In this document: in pieces, positions 16,379 through 21,778 of the stretch
Numbering within the stretch: position 1 is the first letter of the stretch
How the letters are laid out: each line of letters opens with the position of its first letter
From: a virus
Length of the DNA stretch: 21,778 nt
Reading direction: 5' to 3' (one strand)
Virus record (IMG/VR): IMGVR_UViG_3300027706_000038
Location: 1 to 21,778 of that record
Translations under genes and position numbers: made by a program
The notes under the pieces: model-generated
Told to the model about the DNA's origin: nothing
The model's input: only the letters and a program-made list of their open reading frames with translations
Databases searched by the model: none

Positions 16379-17386
16379 GTGGACCTGCACGGCATCGTTC
16401 TGGCGCTGCGGGCGGCGGGGCTGAGGGTGGCCGGCGCCGCCTTCGCCGCGCCGCACCCGACGGCGGCGCGGGCCACGTTTCACCGCTCCGGCGCGGGCTG
16501 GGTGCGGCTGGACTGGGAGGGCGAGCCGGACGAGGCGGCGGCCGCCGCGGTCCTGGCCTCGCCCCGCGGCGAGGCCCGCTTCGTCTCCTGCGCCGACCTG
16601 GCGCGGGCGGCGGTCGCCCTGGCCGGGAAGCTGCCGCCGGACGCGGCGGGGATCGCCGGCGTGCCGCGGTCGGGCATGGCGCCGGCGGCGGTGATCGCCA
16701 CGCTGCTGCAGCTGCCGCTCTGGGAGGCCGGCGACGTTTTGCGGCGGGTCGGCCACGGCGGGCGGGGCGGACAGGTCGGCTTCGCCCGCGACCGGGGACG
16801 CCTGGTCGTCGTGGATGACACGGTCTACAGCGGCGCCAGCATGGAGCGGGCCTGCCGCGCCGCCGGCGGCGGCGTGGTGCGGGCGGCGGTCTTCTGCAAG
16901 CCCGAGTCGGCCGGGGCCGTGGACGTCTTCGCGGAGCCTCTGCCCAGCCCTCACCTGCTGGAGTGGAACCTGTTTAACTCGGCGGTGCTGCGCGGCCAGG
17001 CCACCGACCCGTTTTTCGCGGGCGGAGTTGCCGCCGACCTGGACGGCGTGCTGCTTCACGACGAGCGCTCGGGCGGGCCGCCCGGCACGCCCTACATGCT
17101 CCCGCGGACGCTGCCGGCGCCCCTGATCGTCACGGGCCGGCCGGAGTCGGTGCGCGCCGAGACCGAGGCCCAGCTGCGGCACTGGGGCTGCCGCTGGGAG
17201 CGGCTGGAGATGGCGCCTCCGGGGGCGGACCCGGCCCGGCACAAGGCCGCGCACTACGCCGCCTCGCGCTGCGGCGTTTTCGTCGAAAGCGACCCGGAAC
17301 AGGCGCAAGAAATCTTCGAGCGCTGCGGCAAGCCGGTCGTCTGTCCGCGCACGGGCAGGGTCTGGAGCGAAAGGAGCGAGCCGTGA
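16379..17386 (+). CDS. Phosphoribosyltransferase-HAD hydrolase fusion protein
   Basis: A 335-residue two-domain protein. Residues ~65-185 form a type I phosphoribosyltransferase-like domain: GIAGVPRSGMAPAAV at 91-105 and the PRPP-binding signature LVVVDDTVYSG at 142-152. Residues ~215-330 form a HAD-type phosphatase-like domain: motif I DLDGVLL at 220-226 (D220, D222), motif II VTGRPES at 251-257, a lysine near 289, and FVESDPEQA at 301-309. Such pairings occur in stress and nucleotide-biosynthetic operons linked to Ter proteins and in some phages. The substrate cannot be told here. It sits right after the fibre gene, 4 bases downstream, and its stop overlaps the next start. It might supply a modified nucleotide or nucleoside, or act on fibre or host ligands; these are guesses. 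Confidence 0.78.
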   Translation: MDLHGIVLALRAAGLRVAGAAFAAPHPTAARATFHRSGAGWVRLDWEGEPDEAAAAAVLASPRGEARFVSCADLARAAVALAGKLPPDAAGIAGVPRSGMAPAAVIATLLQLPLWEAGDVLRRVGHGGRGGQVGFARDRGRLVVVDDTVYSGASMERACRAAGGGVVRAAVFCKPESAGAVDVFAEPLPSPHLLEWNLFNSAVLRGQATDPFFAGGVAADLDGVLLHDERSGGPPGTPYMLPRTLPAPLIVTGRPESVRAETEAQLRHWGCRWERLEMAPPGADPARHKAAHYAASRCGVFVESDPEQAQEIFERCGKPVVCPRTGRVWSERSEP

Positions 17387-17583
17387 TTTCGGTGAACGGA
17401 CAGCCCGCGTCCCCGGTCGCCGGCACGATGGGGTTCCGCGGCCTGTGGTTCCAGGTCGCGAATACCTCGGTGCTCGCCGTGATCTGTGTGGCCTTCCTCT
17501 ACGGCGGCCGGGAGCTGCTCGTGATGGCCCGCGAGGAGCGAGCGGCCCACCGCGAGGCCCGCGGCCGGCCGGCCGCGGGCTAG
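17383..17583 (+). CDS. Small single-span membrane protein
   Basis: A 66-residue protein with one hydrophobic helix (about residues 24-43, VANTSVLAVICVAFLYGG) flanked by a polar N-terminus and a strongly charged C-terminal helix (MAREERAAHREARGRPAAG). This topology fits a small phage inner-membrane protein such as a holin-like or spanin-like partner, but no family is recognised. The GTG start is within the previous stop (GTGA). Its stop overlaps the stop of the opposite-strand lipoprotein gene (CTAG at 17580-17583). Confidence 0.6.
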   Translation: MISVNGQPASPVAGTMGFRGLWFQVANTSVLAVICVAFLYGGRELLVMAREERAAHREARGRPAAG

Positions 17584-18185
17584 TCGCGCCAGAAGGGCGA
17601 GCGGGGGAAGCGGAAGCGCAGCGGGGCGCCGCCGCCGACGCTGTCGCCGGGAAGTTCCAGGACGAACGACCGGGCGGCCGCGGCCGGCCGCTCGAAGGCG
17701 AGCAGGTCAACGATCTCCCGGCCGGGGGCCACGACGACCTCGCGCCGCACCTGCCCCGCGATCCCGGAGTCAGGCACGGCCGCGCCGTCGATCTCGACGC
17801 CGCCGTCGTAATCGGCCGGCGCGCAGCGGCCGCCGAGGTCGTCGCGCAGCACGGCCCGGAGACGCCAGGGCCTGAAGATCTGTGGTCTCGCAGTGGAGAG
17901 ATTGCGGACTCTGACGCGAACGATCAGGTGCTCTCTCTCCGACGCGCCGACCTCGACGCCGCGGGCGGCCAGCGGCACGGCGGCGATGGCCGTCTCGGCC
18001 ACGGCCACCTGCCAGTCGCCCCGGCGCACGGTCTCGCCGCGGGCGAAATCGGCCGCGTCGTCGGCCGCGGCCGGCTCCTTGCCGTCGGCCTTCTGGGAGG
18101 GTCGCCCGGACGGTCCGGGGAAACAGCAGGCGGCGAGAACGAGGGCGAACAGGCCGCTCAGGGCGGCGGTCGGAAGGCGGAGCAT
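17580..18185 (-). CDS. Secreted lipoprotein with DUF4352-like beta domain
   Basis: A 201-residue protein on the opposite strand to all phage genes. It starts with a lipoprotein signal (MLRLPTAALSGLFALVLAAC; lipobox LAAC, lipid-bearing Cys at 20). A disordered acidic linker (about 22-50) is followed by a beta-sandwich-like domain with EREHLIVRVRVRNLSTARPQIFRPW and APGREIVDLLAFERP, as in extracellular DUF4352/telokin-like lipoproteins. SD AGGGAG lies 7 bases before the ATG. It would be exported to the cell envelope. Its orientation and own promoter suggest it is expressed from the prophage, as a moron-type gene would be. Confidence 0.72.
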   Translation of the reverse strand: MLRLPTAALSGLFALVLAACCFPGPSGRPSQKADGKEPAAADDAADFARGETVRRGDWQVAVAETAIAAVPLAARGVEVGASEREHLIVRVRVRNLSTARPQIFRPWRLRAVLRDDLGGRCAPADYDGGVEIDGAAVPDSGIAGQVRREVVVAPGREIVDLLAFERPAAAARSFVLELPGDSVGGGAPLRFRFPRSPFWRD

Positions 18186-18227
18186 GGTCGATCTCCCTGG
18201 TTTTTGGTGATTGCGCCGGGGATTTTT

Positions 18228-18256
18228 ATTGTCGCCGGGCGGCGGCGGCCGGGCAA
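18228..18256 (-). promoter_or_regulatory. Candidate sigma-70-type promoter for the lipoprotein gene
   Basis: On the minus strand, TTGCCC (18256-18251) and GACAAT (18233-18228) each match the -35 and -10 consensus at 4 of 6 positions with a 17-bp spacer, about 43 bases upstream of the lipoprotein ATG. It is a weak call because the region is GC-rich and planctomycete promoters are poorly defined. The 23-bp repeat lies 5 bases further upstream, where a regulator could act. Confidence 0.25.
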
Positions 18257-18260
18257 GGGG

Positions 18261-18283
18261 ATTGCTAGCGCTGGCACGATTTT
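18261..18283 (+). repeat. 23-bp dispersed repeat, copy 2
   Basis: This element is identical to 2316-2338 except for one base. It lies in the intergenic region between the divergent lipoprotein (- strand) and membrane-protein (+ strand) genes, where an operator or promoter would be expected. The TGGCACG core followed by TTTTGC resembles a sigma-54 promoter, but GG-to-GC spacing is 11 rather than the strict 12 bases. Confidence 0.7.
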
Positions 18284-18360
18284 GCCGCCGCGATCGCCGC
18301 CGGCTGGACTCCTTGATCTTCCCGGTGTAGAGTTCGTTTGAGGCCTATCTTCGGTGCGAA

Positions 18361-18392
18361 GGCCGGCGCCGGCGGTGCCGCCGGCGCCGGCC
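18361..18392. repeat. Perfect 15-bp-arm inverted repeat upstream of the holin-like gene
   Basis: Arms 18361-18375 and 18378-18392 are exact reverse complements made only of G and C, separated by TG. The arms are also internally near-palindromic. It lies 22 bases before the ATG at 18415 and would form a very stable RNA hairpin or DNA cruciform. No T-run follows on either strand, so it is not a classical terminator. It could insulate the accessory genes from upstream transcription. Confidence 0.8.
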
Positions 18393-18414
18393 CTGGTTCT
18401 CTCGGGGGCGGGCG

Positions 18415-18651
18415 ATGCGCGGCTGGTTGCTTGCTCTCCTCTGCGCCACGTTCGGCTATGTCGTCTGCCTGCTGACGATCGCGGCGATCACCTGGGACCT
18501 GGAGCAGTTCCGCCGCGGGGCCGTGACGATCTCCGCCTGGTTCCTGGATACCGGCCGCGACTACCCCTTTCTCCCCGCCCTGGCGGGGCTGATCGTGGGA
18601 CTGATTCTCGGGACCCTCGTGGGGCACCTGGGCTTTCCCCAGTACCGCTAA
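18415..18651 (+). CDS. Two-span membrane protein, holin candidate
   Basis: A 78-residue protein with two predicted membrane helices: residues ~3-25 (GWLLALLCATFGYVVCLLTI) and ~52-70 (FLPALAGLIVGLILGTLVG), joined by a polar loop with charged residues (DLEQFRRG, DTGRDY) and ending with a short tail (HLGFPQYR). Size and two-helix topology match class II holins, but no holin family signature is recognised and no endolysin is seen in the window. The ATG start is 22 bases after the big palindrome; no strong SD is obvious (GGGGGCGGGCG precedes it). Confidence 0.55.
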   Translation: MRGWLLALLCATFGYVVCLLTIAAITWDLEQFRRGAVTISAWFLDTGRDYPFLPALAGLIVGLILGTLVGHLGFPQYR

Positions 18652-18670
18652 GGGCCATTTTCTACCGCTG

Positions 18671-19330
18671 ATGGCGACTATTTCCCTGGTCTTCCGCCAG
18701 TCCACGCCCCTGGGCGTGGAGCCGGCGGTCCTGAAGGACGTGCTGCAGCGGTACGCCGACCTGGTCGGCGTACCGTGGGGCGTCAGCTGTCAGGTGGTCG
18801 TGGGCGAGCAGCCGGGCGCCTGGCCGCTCTATTTCCTGGACGACGCCGGCCAGGACGGCGTGCTGGGCGAGCACGACGACCCGGACGCCGAGGGGCCGCG
18901 GCCGCCCGAGGGGTTCGTTTACGTCCGGACGGCGCGGCAATACGGCGAGCCGGTGTCGGTCGTGGCCGGCCACGAATTGGCCGAGTTGCTCGTGGACCCC
19001 GCGACGAATCTGGCCGCCCTCTCCCCCCGGGAGCGCTGGGTCGCGCTCGAGGTGTGCGACCCGGTTCAGGCCCACACGTTCACCGTGGGGGGCCTGGCCG
19101 TGCCCGACTTCGTTCTCCCGGCGTGGTTCGGCGGGCCGGGGAGCCGGTTCGATCACCTCGGGCACTGCACCGCCGCCTGGCAGCTGCTGCCGGGCGGCTA
19201 CGTCCTCTTTCAGCAGAACGGGCGGTGGTCGCAACTCTTCGCCGACGAACAGGCCCGGGCGCGTTTCCAGAGGCGGGCGGGGCGTTTCCGCCGGCCGGCG
19301 CGCCGCATCCGCAAAACGAGAACCCCGTGA
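18671..19330 (+). CDS. Zincin-like HExxE phage protein
   Basis: A 219-residue protein with a putative metal site: VVAGHELAELLVDP at residues 97-110 (H101, E102, E105, D109), followed by EVCDP at 127-131, and VPDFVLPAWF at 144-153. This order resembles a phage/planctomycete family of HExxx-type zincin-like proteins; canonical HExxH is not present, so the third ligand may be the Asp or a later residue. A basic tail (FRRPARRIRKTR) ends the protein. Proteolytic activity is inferred, not shown. It could be a virion-associated peptidase or a lysis or escape factor. The stop overlaps the next start (GTGA). Confidence 0.6.
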   Translation: MATISLVFRQSTPLGVEPAVLKDVLQRYADLVGVPWGVSCQVVVGEQPGAWPLYFLDDAGQDGVLGEHDDPDAEGPRPPEGFVYVRTARQYGEPVSVVAGHELAELLVDPATNLAALSPRERWVALEVCDPVQAHTFTVGGLAVPDFVLPAWFGGPGSRFDHLGHCTAAWQLLPGGYVLFQQNGRWSQLFADEQARARFQRRAGRFRRPARRIRKTRTP

Positions 19331-19590
19331 ATTCGCAAAACGAGTCGACGCACGTGATCACGTTTCACTTCGCGGCGGACGGCCGGCAGCCGGCGAACCA
19401 CGCTGCGGAGGCCGCGGAGCTTCAGGCCCACGCGGCCGCCCTCGGCCTGCCGCCGGGGACGCTGCTGGCCCTGGTGCTGCGTTACACGGCCCCGGTGCTG
19501 CTCTCGGTCCTGCGTGACCTCGTCGCCGGCCGGGGGCAGCAGTCGACCGGCACGCAGCCGCCCTCGACCCGGATCGACGTTCTGGCCTGA
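19327..19590 (+). CDS. Small hypothetical protein
   Basis: An 87-residue protein starting at GTG within the previous stop codon. The N-terminus ([20 protein letters not shown]) is polar. The middle has a moderately hydrophobic helix ([24 protein letters not shown] at about 46-69) too charged for a certain membrane span, and the C-terminus is Thr/Pro-rich. No family is recognised. Translational coupling suggests it works with the HExxE protein. Confidence 0.5.
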   Translation: MNSQNESTHVITFHFAADGRQPANHAAEAAELQAHAAALGLPPGTLLALVLRYTAPVLLSVLRDLVAGRGQQSTGTQPPSTRIDVLA

Positions 19591-19594
19591 GCCG

Positions 19595-19834
19595 ATGGCG
19601 CGACGAACCAAGCCCGACCTGACCCGCCGCCTCGCGGACGGCCGCCGCTGCGGCGTCGGCTGCGAGCAAACGCACGTCGGCGCGGACTACAGCGACGAGG
19701 AGCGCGAGTTCATTCAGGCGATGGAGCGCTACCGCCGCCTGCGGCGGCGGCCGTTCCCGACCTGCCGCGAGGTCCTGGAGGTGCTCCGCTCCCTGGGCTA
19801 CCGCAAGGTCGCCAGAACGCGACGGCTGCCGTAG
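19595..19834 (+). CDS. Small basic hypothetical protein (RPFPT family)
   Basis: A 79-residue, strongly basic protein. The block [20 protein letters not shown] then [21 protein letters not shown] resembles a small domain I remember from many planctomycete genomes, with a helix-turn-helix-like look (a DNA-binding role is possible but unproven). The ATG is 4 bases after the previous stop. Codon use is like its neighbours, so it is probably real. Confidence 0.6.
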   Translation: MARRTKPDLTRRLADGRRCGVGCEQTHVGADYSDEEREFIQAMERYRRLRRRPFPTCREVLEVLRSLGYRKVARTRRLP

Positions 19835-19845
19835 GTAAACGCTAT

Positions 19846-19947
19846 TTGGGACATTACAAAGACGGCACGCCGGCGAGGATCAGCGACGTCGTGAAGGGCG
19901 CGGGACTCAATCAGACGCTTCGTATTCGCAATACATTGCAACGATGA
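19846..19947 (+). CDS. Possible short ORF or gene remnant before the DpdA-like gene
   Basis: The gap between 19834 and 19944 contains a frame that reads like natural protein (HYKDGTPARISDVVKG, then AGLNQTLRIRNTLQR) and whose stop overlaps the next start as ATGA. The only in-frame start near it is TTG 19846, giving 33 residues. It may be a decayed C-terminus of a small helix-turn-helix-type gene or a coupled leader peptide. Positions 19922-19934 also form a 5-bp-arm inverted repeat (GTATT/AATAC). Confidence 0.3.
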   Translation: MGHYKDGTPARISDVVKGAGLNQTLRIRNTLQR

Positions 19948-20630
19948 TCGTCTACCTCGCCAGCCCGAACACGCAGCAGCAGGCCGAGCACGCGGCCGGG
20001 ATGCCCGTGCTCCTGTCCTACGCCTCGTGGTCGGCCTGGCTCGACAGAGGCTATCAGCAGTCCTTCTCTCGCCTCCTGATCGACTCCGGCGCCTACAGCG
20101 AGTTCAGCAGGGGGGTGAAGGTGGACCTTGCCGCCTACGCCGACTGGTCTCGGCGCTGGGTGGGCCACGCCGATGCCATCGCCGGCCTGGACGACGTCGG
20201 CGGCGACTGGCGCAGGTCGCTGCGCAACTATGAGGCCTTCCCGCTCGGCTTCCCGACCTTCCACGAGAGCGACCCGCCCGAACTGCTGGACGACCTCGTA
20301 GCCCTGGCCCGTGAGCGCGGCAACTGGATCGGCCTGGGCCTGCTCCCGCCGCGGGAGAACAAGGAACGTTGGGTCCGCGCCGCACTGGAGCGCATCCCCG
20401 ACGGCCTGCACGTTCACGGCTGGGCTCTGCGCCGGTACACGCACTGCCGCCGCCTGGACAGCGTGGACTCCACAAACTGGTGGCGGGAGGCCATGAGGCT
20501 GCATTCCCTGAGCGAACTGTCTCACCTGACCTACGGCGAGTGCCTGGAGATCGTGGTGAAGCGGTACCAGCGCTGGACGCGGCGGGTCGTTGACGCCGAG
20601 GCGGGGTTGTTCGCCGGCATGGACGGCTAA
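19944..20630 (+). CDS. Guanine-transglycosylase-like TIM-barrel protein (DpdA-like)
   Basis: A 228-residue protein resembling the TGT superfamily, whose members swap guanine for a 7-deazaguanine base in tRNA (Tgt) or in DNA (phage and bacterial DpdA). Visible motifs in order are YLASPN at 4-9, LIDSGAYSEFS at 45-55 (compare the TDSGGFQ block of Tgt), GLDDVGGDW at 81-89, WIGLGLLPP at 128-136, LHVHGWALR at 155-163, and DSVDSTNWW at 172-180, where D172 or D176 could be the nucleophile. No Cys zinc-binding loop is seen, as in short phage DpdA variants. No deazaguanine synthesis genes (folE, queC, queD, queE) are in the window, so a substrate would come from the host or from elsewhere in the genome. 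The match is from memory. Confidence 0.6.
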   Translation: MIVYLASPNTQQQAEHAAGMPVLLSYASWSAWLDRGYQQSFSRLLIDSGAYSEFSRGVKVDLAAYADWSRRWVGHADAIAGLDDVGGDWRRSLRNYEAFPLGFPTFHESDPPELLDDLVALARERGNWIGLGLLPPRENKERWVRAALERIPDGLHVHGWALRRYTHCRRLDSVDSTNWWREAMRLHSLSELSHLTYGECLEIVVKRYQRWTRRVVDAEAGLFAGMDG

Positions 20631-20689
20631 CGGGTGCGAGGCGCGTGCGGACGCTTGGTCCTGCAACTGCACACACGCAAGTTTAACGC

Positions 20690-21454
20690 ATGATCACGAC
20701 CGCTCCCCAACTGTTCCGCGCCGCCCTCGGGCTGCCCCTCGACGATGGGCCGCACCGCTGCCTCTTCTGCGGCGCCGCCTGCGGCAGTTGGCACCCCGCC
20801 GCCGACCACCTCCGCGCCAGCTTTACCGGCCTCGGCGACGTCGCCGCCCCCGCCTCCGCCCACGTCTGCGGCGGCTGCGTCCTCTGCCTCCGCGAGTCCT
20901 GCGCCGTCGACCTGATCGACGGCACCCGCGGCCGCCCCGTCGCCAAGGGCGCCATGCGCGCCTTCTCCTGGGTGCTCACCGCCCGCGCCGCCCTCGCCGC
21001 CAGCAAGGCCCACCTCCCTCTCCTCCGCGCCGCCTGCCTCGACTCGCCCGAGCCGCCCTTCGCCCTCGTCCTCAGCGACAGCGGCAAAAAGCATCTCCTC
21101 TACCGCGGCGTCGTCTGCCACGACCGGCAGTTCGTCACCCTCACCCTCGAGGGCGAACGCCTGGACTACCGGCCGGCCGAGCTGTCGGCCCGCCTCGACC
21201 TCGCCGCCCGGCTGGCGGCGGCGGCCGGCAAGTCCGCTCTGGCCGGGCCGCCGGGGCTTCGGCTCGCCGCGGCCGTCTGCGAGCGGTTCGCGGACGGCGA
21301 AGAACTGTTCGAGCAATGGGAGACCGTCTATGCCGACCCGCTCAGCCGACTCGCCGTCTGGCTCGCCCCCGGAAGGGACGAGGCTGCCGCCCTCCACCCC
21401 CCCCACTGCCCGCGCTGGACGCAGAGGCCTTCCGCCGGAAGTTGGCGGGGCTGA
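20690..21454 (+). CDS. Csf1-like zinc-finger protein (type IV CRISPR-Cas-type effector subunit)
   Basis: A 254-residue protein with a two-knuckle zinc finger (CLFC at 24-27, CGGC at 60-63) flanking SFTGLGDVAAPASAHVC. A helix (FSWVLTARAALAAS) follows, then EPPFALVLSDSGKKHLLYRG at 121-140 and a VTLTLEGERLDY strand. This order (Cys pair, SFT, Cys pair, PP...SGxKHLL) is what I recall of Csf1, the Cas8-like subunit that defines type IV CRISPR-Cas systems of plasmids and phages. No CRISPR array, csf2 or csf3 is in the window. Leucine is encoded by CTC about 19 to 4 over CTG in the first 470 bases, unlike the CTG-rich phage genes. There is no clear SD before the ATG. The end may be altered by the C8 run at 21397. 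Alternative: an unrelated zinc-finger protein. Confidence 0.5.
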   Translation: MITTAPQLFRAALGLPLDDGPHRCLFCGAACGSWHPAADHLRASFTGLGDVAAPASAHVCGGCVLCLRESCAVDLIDGTRGRPVAKGAMRAFSWVLTARAALAASKAHLPLLRAACLDSPEPPFALVLSDSGKKHLLYRGVVCHDRQFVTLTLEGERLDYRPAELSARLDLAARLAAAAGKSALAGPPGLRLAAAVCERFADGEELFEQWETVYADPLSRLAVWLAPGRDEAAALHPPHCPRWTQRPSAGSWRG

Positions 21455-21778
21455 CCGACCCGGACCGCCGCCCCGAGAGCGCCGGGGAACGAGAGGCGGT
21501 GCGGCAGGACGCGGTCCGTTTCTGTTCGATCCTGGCCCACCTGTTCGGTGAGTCGCTCGAGCGCACGACGCTCTGGGAGCGCATCGGCTCGGCGCTGAGC
21601 ACGTCCCTGGCCAAGGTGACCGACGACGACCTGGACCGCTTCACGACCCTGTGCCTCGAGCACGTCTGCGCCGAGGACGCCCGCGTCGCCGCCTGCGAGC
21701 CGCTCCTGGGGCTGCTGCAGACGTGGGCGGCCCGGCCGCGCGAGTGGCGGCAGGCGCTGCTGCACTACCTGGCGACCC
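21316..21778 (+). CDS. Truncated helical protein next to the Csf1-like gene (partial, start uncertain)
   Basis: An open frame runs off the window end. From about 21415 it encodes LPALDAEAFRRKLAGLTDPD, a charged helical region, then TTLWERIGSALSTSLAKVTD, FTTLCLEHVCAEDARVAAC, and RPREWRQALLHYLAT. It looks all-helical and is not recognised. By position after a csf1-like gene, a small subunit (Cas11-like) is one possibility. The frame has an ATG at 21316, but its N-terminal part looks non-coding. A better N-terminus (MPTRSADSPSGSPPEG) starts at ATG 21330 in another frame and would join this one if the run of eight C at 21397-21404 were seven. Confidence 0.55.
   Translation, partial: MGDRLCRPAQPTRRLARPRKGRGCRPPPPPLPALDAEAFRRKLAGLTDPDRRPESAGEREAVRQDAVRFCSILAHLFGESLERTTLWERIGSALSTSLAKVTDDDLDRFTTLCLEHVCAEDARVAACEPLLGLLQTWAARPREWRQALLHYLAT
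21397..21404 (+). repeat. C8 homopolymer at a frame junction
   Basis: Eight consecutive C lie inside the overlap between the Csf1-like gene and the partial downstream gene. Loss of one C would fuse the ATG 21330 frame with the coding frame that runs to the window end. This is either a sequencing error or a slippage-prone (phase-variable) site. Confidence 0.6.

Noticed and set aside
18271-18285. Sigma-54 promoter (TGGCACG...TTGC)
   Set aside because: GG-to-GC spacing is 11 where 12 is required, and the paired copy at 2316 has no GC. Kept only as a repeat with possible regulatory role.
1-21778. CRISPR array
   Set aside because: I looked for regularly spaced repeats because of the Csf1-like gene and saw none. 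The only tandem repeat is the Glu/Asp coding tract at 5598-5711.
1-21778. tRNA genes, att sites or an integrase
   Set aside because: No cloverleaf-like sequence, recombinase motif or paired attachment repeats were recognised, so prophage versus free phage cannot be decided here.

Overview
The window is a contiguous stretch of a tailed-phage (siphovirus-type) or prophage genome of very high GC. It runs from terminase through head, neck and tail genes to a tail fibre, followed by an accessory region. Genes are packed head to tail on the + strand, often with ATGA or GTGA overlaps, and about half start with GTG. From memory, several proteins (tape measure, tail fibre C-terminus, the FDTTG-containing tail protein, the small EREF/RPFPT protein) look like families common in phages and prophages of Planctomycetes. 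A planctomycete or similar high-GC host is therefore my best guess, not a demonstrated fact. No rRNA, tRNA, integrase, IS element or CRISPR array was seen.

Layout. 1-2653: large terminase, an NrdR-like zinc-ribbon mini-protein and a small pre-portal protein. 2653-8536: portal, a DNA methyltransferase that has lost its DPPY catalytic motif, a protease-scaffold-capsid fusion, a decoration protein and a spike-base protein. 8540-14324: head-tail joining proteins, tail tube, two small structural proteins, a tail assembly chaperone pair whose reading frames join by a -1 shift, the tape measure and a distal tail protein. 14326-17583: tail fibre, a phosphoribosyltransferase-HAD fusion and a small membrane protein.

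17580-18414 breaks the pattern. A lipoprotein gene lies on the opposite strand (probably a moron), followed by an intergenic region with a 23-bp repeat shared with position 2316 and a perfect 15-bp-arm palindrome. 18415-19834 holds a two-helix membrane protein (holin candidate), an HExxE protein and two small unknowns. 19944-20630 encodes a TIM-barrel protein resembling tRNA/DNA-guanine transglycosylases (DpdA-like).

20690 to the end holds the most interesting signal. A 254-residue zinc-finger protein resembles Csf1, the signature subunit of type IV CRISPR-Cas effectors, and has unusual CTC-rich leucine codon use. It overlaps a truncated helical protein gene through a run of eight C. This could be the first genes of a phage-borne type IV-like module, but the window ends before it can be confirmed.

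Together the first 17.5 kb builds and packages a virion. The end of the window looks like cargo for DNA modification, host interaction or inter-element competition. All family assignments are from sequence reading alone.
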